A stretch of DNA of 64,000 nucleotides from Rhodococcus rhodochrous (GCF_014854695.1 NZ_CP027557.1:1116001-1180000), one strand, 5' to 3'. Positions 49,654 to 59,328 are shown, counted from the stretch's first letter. The notes: a model not told the origin generated them from the letters alone. Made by a program: numbers and translations.

Positions 49654-51170
49654 GGTGCCGGAGCGGTGTACCCGCGGTAGCCCTCCCACGCGAGTCGGCG
49701 CTCGCGACGCGGATCGTGCTCGATGTGCGTGACCTCGTCGAAAATCACTGTCGCGCGGCCCTTCTCGTCGTAAGGCGGCCACGACGGCAGTGGTTCACCG
49801 TGCCGGGCCACGTTCAGCCACTGGCGCTGCATCACCCCGGCGACCGTGCGCAGGCCGCGTCGCCCACCGAGTGCGGTGAGCGCCCGCCCGAGCGGTTCGC
49901 CGGTCTGGTCGAAGACCGCGAGCAACTCCACAGCGTGCGTCGCGTCGAAACCCGTCCACCGCAGCAGTCGCGGCGCGAGATCGAAGCGGTACATGAAGGT
50001 CGGCGCGAAACGCGAATGCGCCTGCGCGATCTGCACGGACGGATACCAGAAGGTGAGATCGCCGCCGAGATCGATCGCGGCACGCTCGTCCGGATATCCC
50101 GGGTAGACCGCCGTGATGCGATCCTTCGCCTCCGGATCGGTCGCGGCGAACAGTGCGTCGATCCGCCGCGGGTTCGTCGGCAGCGCGTCGAGGAACTTCG
50201 GGAACAGTGCGCCCTCGCGGTCGTTCGTCCCGAGCACGAGCGGAACGGGATGCGCCGCGCCCGTCTCGTACGCCTCGAGCGGCTGGAGCGGAACGAAATC
50301 GCCGTCGACGACCGGACCGAAGGGATGCAGACCGGGGGTCGCGCGCAGCACCTGCGCCCCGAGTCGCGATCCCACCCGCCCGAGTTCGACGGGGGAGGCG
50401 TCGAGCAGCGCCCGCGCCGCGGTATCCGGGTCGGCACCGAGCAGTTCGACGAACTTCCGGCCCCATTCGGCAGAGCGGTCGGAGGTGACGACGAGATTCG
50501 GCGCCGGGCTCTGTGCGATCGCGGCGGAGAACAGTCCGCGCGCGGCGGGTGTCGCGAGCAGGGTCGTCACCGAGGTGCCGCCGGCGGACTCGCCGAAGAT
50601 CGTCACGTTGTCGGGGTCCCCGCCGAAGGCCGCGATATTGCGCTGCACCCATTCGAGCGCCGCCACCTGGTCGCGCAGACCGAGATTGGAATCGAATCGG
50701 ACCGAATCGGTGGAGAAGGATCCGAAGTCGAGATAGCCGAGCGCTCCGAGGCGGTAGTTGATCGACACGTAGACGACGTCGCCGCGTCGGACCAGCGACT
50801 CGCCGCCGTAGACCGACAGGGCACTCGTGCCGAGGGTGAAGGCGCCGCCGTGGATGAACACCATGACCGGTCGCGGTGCATGGACCCGACCGGCGGGGGC
50901 GAGCACGTTGAGGGTCAGGCAGTCCTCGTCGGGACGCACGCGCACCCCGCGACGACCGGTCTCGGCGTAGCGCGGACGCTGCGGGGCGGCATTGCCGAAC
51001 TGCGTCGCATCGCGCACCCCCGTCCAGGGCTCGACCGGTTGCGGCGCGCGCAACCGCAGCGGACCGACCGGGGGAGCGGCGTAGGGGATGCCGCGCCAGG
51101 CGAGGAGGTCGCCGAGCCGGGTGCCGCGGACGGTCCCGTCTGCGAATGTGACGTGGGTCTCGGGCGTCAT
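49644..51170 (-). CDS. Type-B carboxylesterase
   Basis: A 508-residue serine esterase of the carboxylesterase/lipase group. Recognisable parts are GIPYAAPPVGPLRLRAPQPV, the oxyanion region VFIHGGAFTLGTSALSVYGG, the nucleophile elbow FGESAGGTSVTTLL (about residue 200), the later acid LGTNDREGALFPK, and histidine near DATHAVELLAVF. The length fits the family. There is no signal peptide, so it is cytosolic. ATG 51170 follows GGAGC. It may hydrolyse a range of esters. It lies 55 bp downstream of the acyltransferase-like gene on the same strand. Confidence 0.92.
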   Translation of the reverse strand: MTPETHVTFADGTVRGTRLGDLLAWRGIPYAAPPVGPLRLRAPQPVEPWTGVRDATQFGNAAPQRPRYAETGRRGVRVRPDEDCLTLNVLAPAGRVHAPRPVMVFIHGGAFTLGTSALSVYGGESLVRRGDVVYVSINYRLGALGYLDFGSFSTDSVRFDSNLGLRDQVAALEWVQRNIAAFGGDPDNVTIFGESAGGTSVTTLLATPAARGLFSAAIAQSPAPNLVVTSDRSAEWGRKFVELLGADPDTAARALLDASPVELGRVGSRLGAQVLRATPGLHPFGPVVDGDFVPLQPLEAYETGAAHPVPLVLGTNDREGALFPKFLDALPTNPRRIDALFAATDPEAKDRITAVYPGYPDERAAIDLGGDLTFWYPSVQIAQAHSRFAPTFMYRFDLAPRLLRWTGFDATHAVELLAVFDQTGEPLGRALTALGGRRGLRTVAGVMQRQWLNVARHGEPLPSWPPYDEKGRATVIFDEVTHIEHDPRRERRLAWEGYRGYTAPAPVQ

Positions 51171-51225
51171 GCTCCGCACTGTACGTGACGGCGCGTCACG
51201 GTAGCCGCCGCATCCACCGTCGAGG

Positions 51226-52449
51226 TCACCAGGAGTAGGCCTCGAGTCCCCGATCTGCGAGCTCGGCCCGGACGTAGGTGCGCAGCGTCGCGGCGTCGGG
51301 GAAGCGGTCCTCGTCGAGGGCGACGAACGCGAGGGTGTACCGCTCGTCGGTGTGGCAGGCGTACACCGACAGGCGGGTCGCGGTGCGGGCCGGCCGGGTG
51401 TCGAGTCCCGGGTGCATGGCGCGCATCGCGATCCCGGTGGTGCGGTACGGGCCCAGCGTGGTGAGTTCGCGGGGCACTGCGCCGATGTTGGAACACAACA
51501 GGTCCCGCTCACCGGCACCGCGCGCGACGCGGGCGGCGATCCGGTCGGGCAGGAGCTGCAGGATATCGGCCGGCATGTTGTGCGGCGCGCCCTCCCGCGG
51601 CTGCGAGTAGGCGTGCGCGGCGCGGGCACGGATCGACGCGACGGTGTCACCGTCGTCGACGGTGATCCCCACCATCGACACGCCGTTGGAGACGGTTCCG
51701 TCCTTCCGGTCGTCGACCGGAACGGAGATGCGCACGGGGAACGGGATCCGGGCGCGTCGAGCGACACCGGCGGACACGGCGATCAGCAGGGCGTTCGGGC
51801 TGCCGTCCTCCGCGGCGGCGACGGCCCTCCACTGCGCCGCGTCGACGTCGACGAGCGCGGTGCGCGGTCGCGAGCGCACCGTCTGCGGAGCGGACGGTTT
51901 CTCCGTGCGGGGCGTGTACTTCACGCGGCGCAGCCCGCTGCCGACCTTCCGGAACAACTGCATCGCATCGCGCAGGTCGGACTGGCGACCGGAGTCGGGT
52001 CGTCGCGGCCGGTCGGCGAGCGCGTCGGCGACGGCGCGGACGAATCCGCGCGCGTCGGTCAGCACGTGCGAGCACACGATCGACAGTGCGGTGCCGCCGC
52101 TCGTGAGTCGGGTCGCGGCGAGGGCCCAGCCGGGACCGAGCTCGGGATCGACGTCCACGTTCGCGTGCTCGTCGGCCCAGTCGAGGAGCTCGTCGTCGGG
52201 GATGGGGGTCGCGGGATAGCGCAGCGGATGGACGTGCGTGTTCGGTTCGAATCGGGGGCGTGCGCCGGGAACCCGGGGACGGACCACGCGACGCCCGAGC
52301 GGGCCTTCGGACAGCACGTCGTGAAGGGACAGCAACAGGGTCGCGTCCACGGTCTCGTCGGTGCGCCACAGACCCTGCATCACCGACGGCAGGCCGGTTC
52401 CTTTGTGGCGGTGGAGGAACATCTCGTCCACGACGCTCAGGCGATTCAC
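51226..52449 (-). CDS. Condensation-fold acyltransferase-like protein (WS/DGAT- or PapA-like)
   Basis: A 407-residue protein with the two-lobe condensation/acyltransferase pattern: start RLSVVDEMFLHRHKGTGLPS, the HxxxD core in CSHVLTDARGFVRAVADAL (about residue 135), and a late lobe with ISVPVDDRKDGTVSNGVSMV and LLCSNIGAVPRELTTLGPYR. It resembles WS/DGAT wax-ester/triacylglycerol synthases, but those have HHxxxDG and this has a single His. It may be a polyketide- or lipid-modifying acyltransferase. Start GTG 52449. It is divergent from the TetR gene; an IR lies between them. Confidence 0.72.
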   Translation of the reverse strand: MNRLSVVDEMFLHRHKGTGLPSVMQGLWRTDETVDATLLLSLHDVLSEGPLGRRVVRPRVPGARPRFEPNTHVHPLRYPATPIPDDELLDWADEHANVDVDPELGPGWALAATRLTSGGTALSIVCSHVLTDARGFVRAVADALADRPRRPDSGRQSDLRDAMQLFRKVGSGLRRVKYTPRTEKPSAPQTVRSRPRTALVDVDAAQWRAVAAAEDGSPNALLIAVSAGVARRARIPFPVRISVPVDDRKDGTVSNGVSMVGITVDDGDTVASIRARAAHAYSQPREGAPHNMPADILQLLPDRIAARVARGAGERDLLCSNIGAVPRELTTLGPYRTTGIAMRAMHPGLDTRPARTATRLSVYACHTDERYTLAFVALDEDRFPDAATLRTYVRAELADRGLEAYSW

Positions 52450-52485
52450 AATCCCGACCGTAGCGCCGACCGTTGACCGAAGCAC

Positions 52486-52499
52486 TGAACCGAGGTTCA
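52486..52499. promoter_or_regulatory. TetR-type operator TGAACC-GA-GGTTCA
   Basis: A perfect 6+6 bp dyad with 2-bp centre, 9 bp before the GTG start of the TetR gene and 36 bp before the divergent acyltransferase-like start. This is the usual size and place for an autorepressing TetR operator. Confidence 0.65.
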
Positions 52500-52508
52500 A
52501 TCCTTGGT

Positions 52509-53168
52509 GTGGCGTACCGGCGGACACCCGCAGTGCAGGAGCGACTCGACGCGCAGCGCGAGGCGATCGCCGCTGCCGCCGTGGCTCTGCTCAGCGAGCG
52601 CGGATACAGCGGACTGTCCGTCTCGGCGGTCGCCGAACGGGCCGGTGTCGCCACCGGCAGCGTCTACCGGCACTACGTCGACAAGTCCGATCTCATGGTG
52701 CGGATCTTCCGGGAACTGTGCGGCCGGGAGGTCGAGGCCGTGACGTCCGCGGCCGCAACCGGATCCGGTGCCGACCGGGTGACCGCGGTGGTCGACACCT
52801 TCTCCCGGCGTGCGCTGCGCAATCCCACCCTCGCCTACGCGCTGCTCGCCGAACCGGTCGACGCAGCGGTCGACGTCGAACGGCTCGTGCTGCGCCGCGC
52901 CTTCGCGGCGGCCTTCGCGAACGCCGTGCGCCACGGCATCGCAACCGGTGAATTTCCCGAACAGGACGTCGAACTCACCGCCGCCGCGCTCGTCGGGGCC
53001 GTCGGTGAGGTACTCACCGGCCGCCTTCCCGGCGCGGCCGACGGTCGCCATTGCGCCGCGGCCGATGGTCGACATTGCGACAGCGCGGCCGGATCCACTG
53101 TCCCCGACCTCGTCGCGCTCGCACTGCGCGCGGTGGGGTACCTGTCTTCCGGAACGACCCAGGAGTGA
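52509..53168 (+). CDS. TetR-family transcriptional regulator
   Basis: A 219-residue TetR protein with HTH REAIAAAAVALLSERGYSGL followed by SVSAVAERAGVATGSVYRHY (about 22-62) and a helical ligand-binding domain. Toward its C-terminus a short sequence is repeated imperfectly: ADGRHCAAADGRHCDSAA (nt about 53037-53093). The start is GTG 52509; a TTG at 52473 would run through the operator. It ends 4 nt before the AidB-like gene, so it regulates and is co-transcribed with it. Divergence from the acyltransferase-like gene suggests it controls both. Confidence 0.9.
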   Translation: MAYRRTPAVQERLDAQREAIAAAAVALLSERGYSGLSVSAVAERAGVATGSVYRHYVDKSDLMVRIFRELCGREVEAVTSAAATGSGADRVTAVVDTFSRRALRNPTLAYALLAEPVDAAVDVERLVLRRAFAAAFANAVRHGIATGEFPEQDVELTAAALVGAVGEVLTGRLPGAADGRHCAAADGRHCDSAAGSTVPDLVALALRAVGYLSSGTTQE

Positions 53169-53172
53169 AGCC

Positions 53173-54795
53173 GTGAATTTCCCCGCCACCCACGAGGTGT
53201 TCAATCAGGTACCGGACCTCGAGCCCTACGGGGCCGCCGACGACCCCGCCCTCCTCGAAGGACTGCGCCGCGAAGGAGCGAGCTGGGCCGAGGACGAGGT
53301 CCGCGAACTCGGCGCCCTCGCCGGCACTGCCCGTGCCCAGGCCTGGGGGCGGCTCGCCAACGAGTACCCGCCCGTGCTGCACACCCACGACCGCTACGGC
53401 CACCGCGTCGACGAGGTCGAGTTCCATCCGCACTGGCACGACCTGATGACCGTCGCCGTCGAGAACGGCCTGCACGCGGCACCCTGGCGCGACTCGCGTC
53501 CCGGCGCGCACGTCGCCCGCGCCGCGAAGTTCTACGTGTGGGGCCACACCGACGCCGGGCACATGTGCCCGATCTCGATGACCTACGCCGCGGTCCCGGC
53601 GCTGCGCCACAACGCCGAACTCGCCGAGCGCTACGAGCCGCTGCTGGCCGCGCCGCACTACGACTTCGGGCTGCGCGAACCCTCCACGAAACGCGGTCTC
53701 ATCGCGGGGATGTCGATGACCGAGAAGCAGGGTGGTTCCGACGTCCGCGCCAACACCACCACCGCGACCCCCAACGCGGACGGTTCGTACACGATCGTCG
53801 GGCACAAGTGGTTCACCTCCGCGCCGATGTCCGACCTGTTCCTCACGCTCGCGCAGACCGAGCACGGACCGTCGTGCTTCCTGCTCCCGCGTGTCCTGCC
53901 CGACGGCACCCGCAACGCGATCCGCATCCAGCGGCTGAAGGACAAGCTCGGCAACAAGTCGAACGCCTCCTCCGAGATCGAGTACGAGAACGCGATCGGC
54001 TGGCTCGTCGGCCCGGAAGGTCGCGGCATCAACACCATCATCGAGATGGTGAACATGACGCGACTCGACTGCGTCATCGGCTCGGCCGTGAACATGCGGG
54101 TCGCGACGCTGCGCGCGGTCCACCACGCCCGCCATCGGAAGGCGTTCGGCGCGGTGCTCGTCGACCAGCCGCTCATGCGCAACGTGCTCGCCGATCTCGT
54201 CGTCGAATCCGATGCGGCGACGACGATGATGATGCGTCTGGCCGGAGCCACCGACCGCGCCGCCGGAGACGAGCAGGAAGCCGCCCTGCGCCGCATCGCG
54301 CTGGCCGTCACCAAGTACTGGGTGTGCAAGCGGGCTCCCGCGGTCGCCGCCGAAGCTCTCGAATGTCTCGGCGGCAACGGCTACGCCGAGGAGTCCGGCA
54401 TGCCGCGGCTCTATCGCGAGTCGCCGCTCATGTCGATCTGGGAAGGATCCGGCAACGTCGCGGCACTCGACGCATTGCGCGCCATGGCCCGGCAGCCCGG
54501 CACCGTCGAGGCGTTCTCCACCGAGGTCGGGCTCGCGGAAGGAGCCGATCCGCGGCTCGACTCGGCCATCGCCCGGGTCGGCAAGGAACTCACCGACCTC
54601 GAGGACGCCGAGTACCGGGCACGGCGGGTCGTGGAGCTCATGGCCCTGGTCCTGCAGGGCGCGCAGCTCGTCCGGCACGGGCATCCCGCCGTCGCGGAGG
54701 CCTTCTGCCGCAGCCGGCTCGACGACGACTGGGGCATCGCGATGGGCACACTGCCGACCGGCGTGGACACCGCCGCGATCCTCGACCGGGTCTGA
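53173..54795 (+). CDS. AidB-like acyl-CoA dehydrogenase family protein
   Basis: A 540-residue flavoprotein with the AidB layout: an N-terminal domain, AAKFYVWGHTDAGHMCPISM, the FAD-contacting MSMTEKQGGSDVRANTTTAT, the MSDLFLTLAQTEHGPSCFLL strand, the catalytic-region sequence LECLGGNGYAEESGMPRLYR and the SPLMSIWEGSGNVAALDALR motif. AidB in E. coli binds DNA and is linked to the adaptive response to alkylation; many homologues act simply as acyl-CoA dehydrogenases. GTG 53173 has AGGAGTG upstream and lies 4 nt after the TetR stop. The size (541 expected for AidB) fits well. Confidence 0.9.
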   Translation: MNFPATHEVFNQVPDLEPYGAADDPALLEGLRREGASWAEDEVRELGALAGTARAQAWGRLANEYPPVLHTHDRYGHRVDEVEFHPHWHDLMTVAVENGLHAAPWRDSRPGAHVARAAKFYVWGHTDAGHMCPISMTYAAVPALRHNAELAERYEPLLAAPHYDFGLREPSTKRGLIAGMSMTEKQGGSDVRANTTTATPNADGSYTIVGHKWFTSAPMSDLFLTLAQTEHGPSCFLLPRVLPDGTRNAIRIQRLKDKLGNKSNASSEIEYENAIGWLVGPEGRGINTIIEMVNMTRLDCVIGSAVNMRVATLRAVHHARHRKAFGAVLVDQPLMRNVLADLVVESDAATTMMMRLAGATDRAAGDEQEAALRRIALAVTKYWVCKRAPAVAAEALECLGGNGYAEESGMPRLYRESPLMSIWEGSGNVAALDALRAMARQPGTVEAFSTEVGLAEGADPRLDSAIARVGKELTDLEDAEYRARRVVELMALVLQGAQLVRHGHPAVAEAFCRSRLDDDWGIAMGTLPTGVDTAAILDRV

Positions 54796-54891
54796 CGGCG
54801 CGGGTCCGATCGTGCGGCGCTGTCACCTGTCTCAGGTCGCGGGCATACTGGAATACGTCCTGCGAGGAATCGACTACGGGTGGAGCCCGTC

Positions 54892-55683
54892 ATGATCGGC
54901 AGCAACGAATGGTGGGAGTGGGGTCGGCAGATCGCACTCGCGGTGACCGAGCCGCATGCACTGCACCGTGCCCGCATGATCGTGCGCGGCGTCGTCGCCG
55001 AGTCCGAGGCGGTGAGCGACAGCCGCCGGGGCGACGCCGAGATCCACTCCGTCAACCTCGCGCAGGGCACTCCGGTCACGATGAGCCCCCGACTGGCCTC
55101 GATGGTGCGGTCGGCGCTGTGGGCGGCCCGCATGACGGGCGGGGCCATCACCCCGGTCGACTCCGACGACGCCTCCGTCGATGCCGGAGCCATCCCGCCG
55201 ATCCATCCCATCCCCACCTACCGCGACGTGCAGATCGACGGAGACGTCGTGCTCGCTCCCTTCGGGGTGAGCCTCGAACTCGGTGCGACGGCCGTGGCCG
55301 ATACCGTCGACTACTCCGCGGCGCTCGTCGCGAACCTGCTCGAATGCGGGGCGCTCGTGCGCATCGGCGACGTGATGGCCACCGCGGGGCACGCGCCGGC
55401 CGGGGGATGGCAGGTGCCGCTCCCGGATCGAGGGTCGGTCGAACTGCCGGCCGGATCGGCCATGGCGTCGCACACCAGCGACGTCGCCGACCCCGAGCGG
55501 TGGCGTCTCGTCAGCGTCATCGCTCCCGACGCGGTGTGGGCCGATGCGGCCGCGGCGACGGCGTTGCAGCGGGGGATCGGAGCCCTGTCGTGGCTCGAGC
55601 AGTACGACCTGCCGGCGCGTCTCGTCGATACGCACGGACGGGTCCGGACCACCACGGCCTGGTCCGATCCGAAGGCTGCTTGA
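54892..55683 (+). CDS. Divergent ApbE-like (FAD:protein FMN transferase) protein
   Basis: A 263-residue protein whose order of blocks follows actinobacterial ApbE: MSPRLASMVRSALWAARMTG then GGAITPV, the strand-loop VSLELGATAVADTVDYSAAL, ALVRIGDVMATAGHAPAGGW, and the C-terminal WLEQYDLPARLVDTHGRVRT. ApbE attaches FMN to threonine of redox proteins. The usual conserved metal and FAD residues are only partly visible here, so activity is uncertain. I chose ATG 54892 (GGTGGAG 6 nt upstream) over GTG 54880. It lies between the AidB-like gene and the convergent pgi. Confidence 0.6.
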   Translation: MIGSNEWWEWGRQIALAVTEPHALHRARMIVRGVVAESEAVSDSRRGDAEIHSVNLAQGTPVTMSPRLASMVRSALWAARMTGGAITPVDSDDASVDAGAIPPIHPIPTYRDVQIDGDVVLAPFGVSLELGATAVADTVDYSAALVANLLECGALVRIGDVMATAGHAPAGGWQVPLPDRGSVELPAGSAMASHTSDVADPERWRLVSVIAPDAVWADAAAATALQRGIGALSWLEQYDLPARLVDTHGRVRTTTAWSDPKAA

Positions 55684-55702
55684 TCTCTCGAGCAGGATGC
55701 GG

Positions 55703-57340
55703 TCAGGCTCCGTCGCGGAGGTTGCGGTAGACCTCGATCAGATGGTCGGTGGACGCGTCTCCGGTATCGGGGGTCTCCTGGCCGGCGAGCACCGTCTGCA
55801 GGGCGGTGGCCTGGGTCTTGCCGAGCTCGACACCCCACTGATCGAACGAATCGATCCCCCACACGATGCCCTGGACGAAGGTCTGATGCTCGTAGAACGC
55901 GATGATCTGCCCGACCACCGACGGGGTCAGTTCCGGGGCGAGGATCGTCGTCGACGGCCGATCGCCGGGCATCACCTTGTGCGCCACCACCGCCTCGTCG
56001 ACGCCTTCGGCACGCACCTCGTCGGCATCGCGGCCGAAGGCGAGGACTTTGGCCTGGGCGAACATGTTCGCCAGCACCAGCACCTGCATGCTGGTCTGCC
56101 CGTCGCGGGCCGGCAGATCGTCGCCGCAACGGGCCAGGCCGAGGAAGTCGACGGGGACGATCTCGGTGCCCTGGTGCAGCAACTGGAAGAAGGCATGCTG
56201 GCCGTTGGTACCGGGCTCGCCCCAGAACACCTCCCCGGTGGGGTAGCTGACCGGTGTGCCGTCGGCGCGCACGGACTTGCCGTTCGATTCCATCGTCAGC
56301 TGCTGCAGATAGGCCGGCAACCGCGCCAGATCCTGCGCATAGGGCACCACCGCGCGCGAGCGATAACCGAGGATGCTCGCATTCCACACCCCGATCAACC
56401 CCGCCAACAGCGGTGCGTTCTGCGCCGGGTCGGCGGTGGCGAAGTGGTCGTCGATGGCGTGCATGCCGGCGAGGAACTCGCCGAACCGCTGCCGGCCGAT
56501 GGCGCACATGACCGCCAGCCCGATCGCCGAACCCACCGAATAACGCCCACCGACCCAGTCCCAGAATTCGAACATGTTCGCCGGGTCGATGCCGAACTCG
56601 ACCACCCGCTCCGTGTGCGTCGACACCGCCACGAAATGCTGGGCGACGGCGTCTTCGCCCAATGTGTCGACGAGCCAGCGGCGCGCGGCGGTGGCGTTCG
56701 ACAGGGTTTCGAGGGTGGAGAAGGTTTTCGACGCGACGATGAACAGTGTGGTGGCCGGGTCCAGATCGGCCAGCGCCGCGGTCAGATCGGCGGGGTCGAC
56801 GTTGGAGACGAACCGCGCCGCCGGCCCGTCGTGAAAACGCCGCAGTGCGCCGGTGACCATTGCCGGGCCGAGATCGGAGCCGCCGATGCCGATGTTGACC
56901 ACCGTGGCGATCTTCTCGCCGGTGGCGCCGCGCCAGTCGCCGCTGCGGAGGCGGTCGGTGAACTGGCCCATCCGGTCGAGCACGGCGTGGACGTCGGCGA
57001 CGACATCGATCCCGTCCACGATCAGTGCCGCATCGCGGGGCAGGCGCAGGGCGGTGTGCAGCACCGCGCGGTCCTCGGTGACGTTGATGTGCGCACCCGA
57101 GAACATCGCCTCCCGAGCCGCGGCGATCCCCGCGGTGTCGGCGAGTTCCAGCAAGGCATGCAGGACGGGGGTGTCGAAACGCTGCTTGCTGAAATCGATG
57201 ACCAGATCCCCGGCAGGGACCGTCAACGCCGAGACCCTCTCGGGTTCGGAGGTGAACAACTGCCGCAGCGACACCGATTCGAGCCGGTCGCGATGGTCTT
57301 CCAGAGCTTTCCACGGTGCCGTTGCGGTTACGTCGCTCAT
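55703..57340 (-). CDS. pgi: Glucose-6-phosphate isomerase
   Basis: A 545-residue Pgi converting glucose-6-phosphate and fructose-6-phosphate. Hallmarks are [40 protein letters not shown], the sugar-binding [20 protein letters not shown] (PGI signature), the second signature region [20 protein letters not shown], and the catalytic [13 protein letters not shown] 57340 is taken as start; the frame is open upstream but with no homologous sequence. It is divergent from the SSADH gene and convergent with the ApbE-like gene (20-bp gap). Confidence 0.97.
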   Translation of the reverse strand: MSDVTATAPWKALEDHRDRLESVSLRQLFTSEPERVSALTVPAGDLVIDFSKQRFDTPVLHALLELADTAGIAAAREAMFSGAHINVTEDRAVLHTALRLPRDAALIVDGIDVVADVHAVLDRMGQFTDRLRSGDWRGATGEKIATVVNIGIGGSDLGPAMVTGALRRFHDGPAARFVSNVDPADLTAALADLDPATTLFIVASKTFSTLETLSNATAARRWLVDTLGEDAVAQHFVAVSTHTERVVEFGIDPANMFEFWDWVGGRYSVGSAIGLAVMCAIGRQRFGEFLAGMHAIDDHFATADPAQNAPLLAGLIGVWNASILGYRSRAVVPYAQDLARLPAYLQQLTMESNGKSVRADGTPVSYPTGEVFWGEPGTNGQHAFFQLLHQGTEIVPVDFLGLARCGDDLPARDGQTSMQVLVLANMFAQAKVLAFGRDADEVRAEGVDEAVVAHKVMPGDRPSTTILAPELTPSVVGQIIAFYEHQTFVQGIVWGIDSFDQWGVELGKTQATALQTVLAGQETPDTGDASTDHLIEVYRNLRDGA

Positions 57341-57461
57341 GTCGTCGACAGTAGTGCGCCCCGACACGGTGCGCCCGGTGTGCGACTGTGTGCCCCGGTG
57401 TGTGACGAAGGGATCCCTCGGTTTCCCGCAGCGAGCGACCGCGGCGCGCATGATGGGGCAT

Positions 57462-58913
57462 ATGGATGCTGCAGAACTGATTCGGTCCGTCCCCACCGAC
57501 CTGTTCCTCGGCGGTGAATGGGTGGCGGCCGAGAACGGAGCCACCTTCGGAGTCCACGATCCTGCGACCGGCGACGAACTCACCCGCGTCGCCGATGCCG
57601 CGCCCGGTGATGCCCTACGGGCCCTCGATGCGGCCGTCGCAGCCGGTCCGGAATGGGCCGCGACCCCGCCGCGCGAACGCGCCGAACTGCTGCGGGCCGT
57701 GTGGCAGAAGATCACCGAGCGCGCCGACGACTTCGCGCTGCTCATGACGCTCGAGATGGGTAAGGCGCTGCCGGAGAGCCGATCGGAGGTGACCTACGGT
57801 GCCGAATTCCTGCGATGGTTCTCCGAGGAGGCGGTTCGCATCGCCGGTCGCTACACGCCCGCCCCGGCCGGCACCGGACGCGTTCTCGTGACGAAACAAC
57901 CGGTCGGTCCCTGCCTGGCGATCACGCCGTGGAACTTCCCCCTCGCGATGGGAACCCGCAAGATCGGTCCCGCCCTCGCCGCGGGATGCACGATCATCGT
58001 CAAGCCCGCGTCCGAGACACCCCTCACGATCCAGCTGCTCGCGCAGCTCTTCGACGAGGCAGGACTGCCCAAGGGTGTCCTGTCGGTGCTGCCGTCCTCG
58101 CATGCCGGGGAGGTCACCGGTCCGCTCCTCGAAGATCCCCGGCTGCGCAAGCTCACCTTCACCGGCTCCACCGAGGTCGGGCGCATGCTCGCCGAGAAGG
58201 CCGGTCGTTCGCTGCTGCGCACCTCGCTCGAACTCGGCGGCAACGCGCCGTTCGTCGTCTTCGAGGACGCCGATCTCGACGCCGCGGTCGAGGGCGCGGT
58301 GGCAGCCAAGCTGCGCAACGGGGGAGAGGCCTGCACGGCCGCGAACCGCTTCCACGTCCACAATTCGGTGCGCGACGCCTTCGTCGCCAAGCTCACCGAA
58401 CGCATGGCGTCGTACAAGCTCGGGCCGGGAACGGACCCCGACGCGACGCTGGGTCCCCTGGTCAACGAGAACCAGAAGAAGACCGTGATCGAACTCGTGC
58501 AGGACGCGGTGTCGGCGGGCGCTTCGGTGCGCCTGGGCGGTGAACCCGCGGACGGACCGGGATGGTTCTACCCGGCCACCGTCCTCGACGACGTGCCGAA
58601 GCAGGCCCGCATCCTGCAGGAAGAGGTGTTCGGGCCGGTCGCGGCCGTCACCGGCTTCGACACCGAGGAGGAAGCGCTCGCGGCGGCGAACGACACCCGC
58701 TACGGGCTCGCCGCCTACATCTTCACGCGCGACCTCGACCGGGCCCTGCGCGTGTCGCATGCGCTCGAAACGGGCATCGTCGGCGTGAACCGCGGTGTCG
58801 TCTCGGATGTCGCGGCCCCGTTCGGCGGAATCAAGGATTCCGGGCTGGGACGCGAGGGCGGTACCGAGGGCATCGAGGAATTCCTCGAGACCAAGTACAT
58901 CGCCCTGCAGTAG
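57462..58913 (+). CDS. gabD: Succinate-semialdehyde dehydrogenase (NADP+-type) family
   Basis: A 483-residue aldehyde dehydrogenase closest in pattern to Gab[41 protein letters not shown], the NAD(P) loop [14 protein letters not shown], catalytic Glu257 in [18 protein letters not shown] and Cys291 in [14 protein letters not shown], ending [20 protein letters not shown]. Length and the [20 protein letters not shown] end match SSADH. ATG 57462 ([10 protein letters not shown]) is preferred to upstream ATGs at 57450/57453. It would feed GABA or 4-hydroxybutyrate carbon into succinate. It is divergent from pgi. Confidence 0.9.
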   Translation: MDAAELIRSVPTDLFLGGEWVAAENGATFGVHDPATGDELTRVADAAPGDALRALDAAVAAGPEWAATPPRERAELLRAVWQKITERADDFALLMTLEMGKALPESRSEVTYGAEFLRWFSEEAVRIAGRYTPAPAGTGRVLVTKQPVGPCLAITPWNFPLAMGTRKIGPALAAGCTIIVKPASETPLTIQLLAQLFDEAGLPKGVLSVLPSSHAGEVTGPLLEDPRLRKLTFTGSTEVGRMLAEKAGRSLLRTSLELGGNAPFVVFEDADLDAAVEGAVAAKLRNGGEACTAANRFHVHNSVRDAFVAKLTERMASYKLGPGTDPDATLGPLVNENQKKTVIELVQDAVSAGASVRLGGEPADGPGWFYPATVLDDVPKQARILQEEVFGPVAAVTGFDTEEEALAAANDTRYGLAAYIFTRDLDRALRVSHALETGIVGVNRGVVSDVAAPFGGIKDSGLGREGGTEGIEEFLETKYIALQ

Positions 58914-58932
58914 AGGAACTCAGCGATGGCCG

Positions 58933-59002
58933 GGACGGCCCGCCGTCGGTGACTCGGACGGCCCCGCCGTCAGTGATTCGGACGGCCCGCCGTCAGTGAC
59001 CC
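58933..59002. repeat. Three tandem ~24-bp copies at the end of the chorismate mutase gene
   Basis: Units at 58933, 58956 and 58980 share GGACGGCC(C)CGCCGTC(A/G)GTGA and vary by one base in length. They fill the gap after SSADH (58913) and run into the 3' end of the convergent chorismate mutase gene (stop at 58993). Confidence 0.88.
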
Positions 59003-59328
59003 AGGCGGCCACGCCCGAGGCGGAGCAGCAGCATCGCCAGGGTGTGGCCTTCCTGGCCCAGCTCGCTGAACCGCTCGAGGACCTTCATCTCGCGGCTGTG
59101 CACGAGACGGGTACCGCCGGACGCCATGCGGGTACGCCCGATCATGCGGGAGACCTCGGTGCGGCGCTTGACCGCGGCCAGGATCTCGGCGTCGAGACGA
59201 TCGATCTCCTTGCGGAGCTCCTCGATCTCGGCCTCGGTGGGCACTCCGGTGTCGTCGGCCGCGGCCGGTGTTCCGGCGTTCGCCTGGCCCGGCTCGCCGG
59301 AAAGGGAAGAATCGATGTGCGTGCTCAT
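58993..59328 (-). CDS. Chorismate mutase (AroQ type, intracellular)
   Basis: A 111-residue AroQ helical enzyme that turns chorismate into prephenate for Phe/Tyr synthesis. The core is EIEELRKEIDRLDAEILAAV, KRRTEVSRMIGRTRMASGGT and HSREMKVLERFSELGQEGHT, with the C-terminal LLLRLGRGRLGH matching the tail of M. tuberculosis Rv0948c, through which that enzyme binds DAHP synthase. The first ~35 residues are low-complexity. ATG complementary to 59326-59328 has GAGGAG. It is divergent from pcrA and in the same order as in mycobacteria. Confidence 0.93.
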   Translation of the reverse strand: MSTHIDSSLSGEPGQANAGTPAAADDTGVPTEAEIEELRKEIDRLDAEILAAVKRRTEVSRMIGRTRMASGGTRLVHSREMKVLERFSELGQEGHTLAMLLLRLGRGRLGH

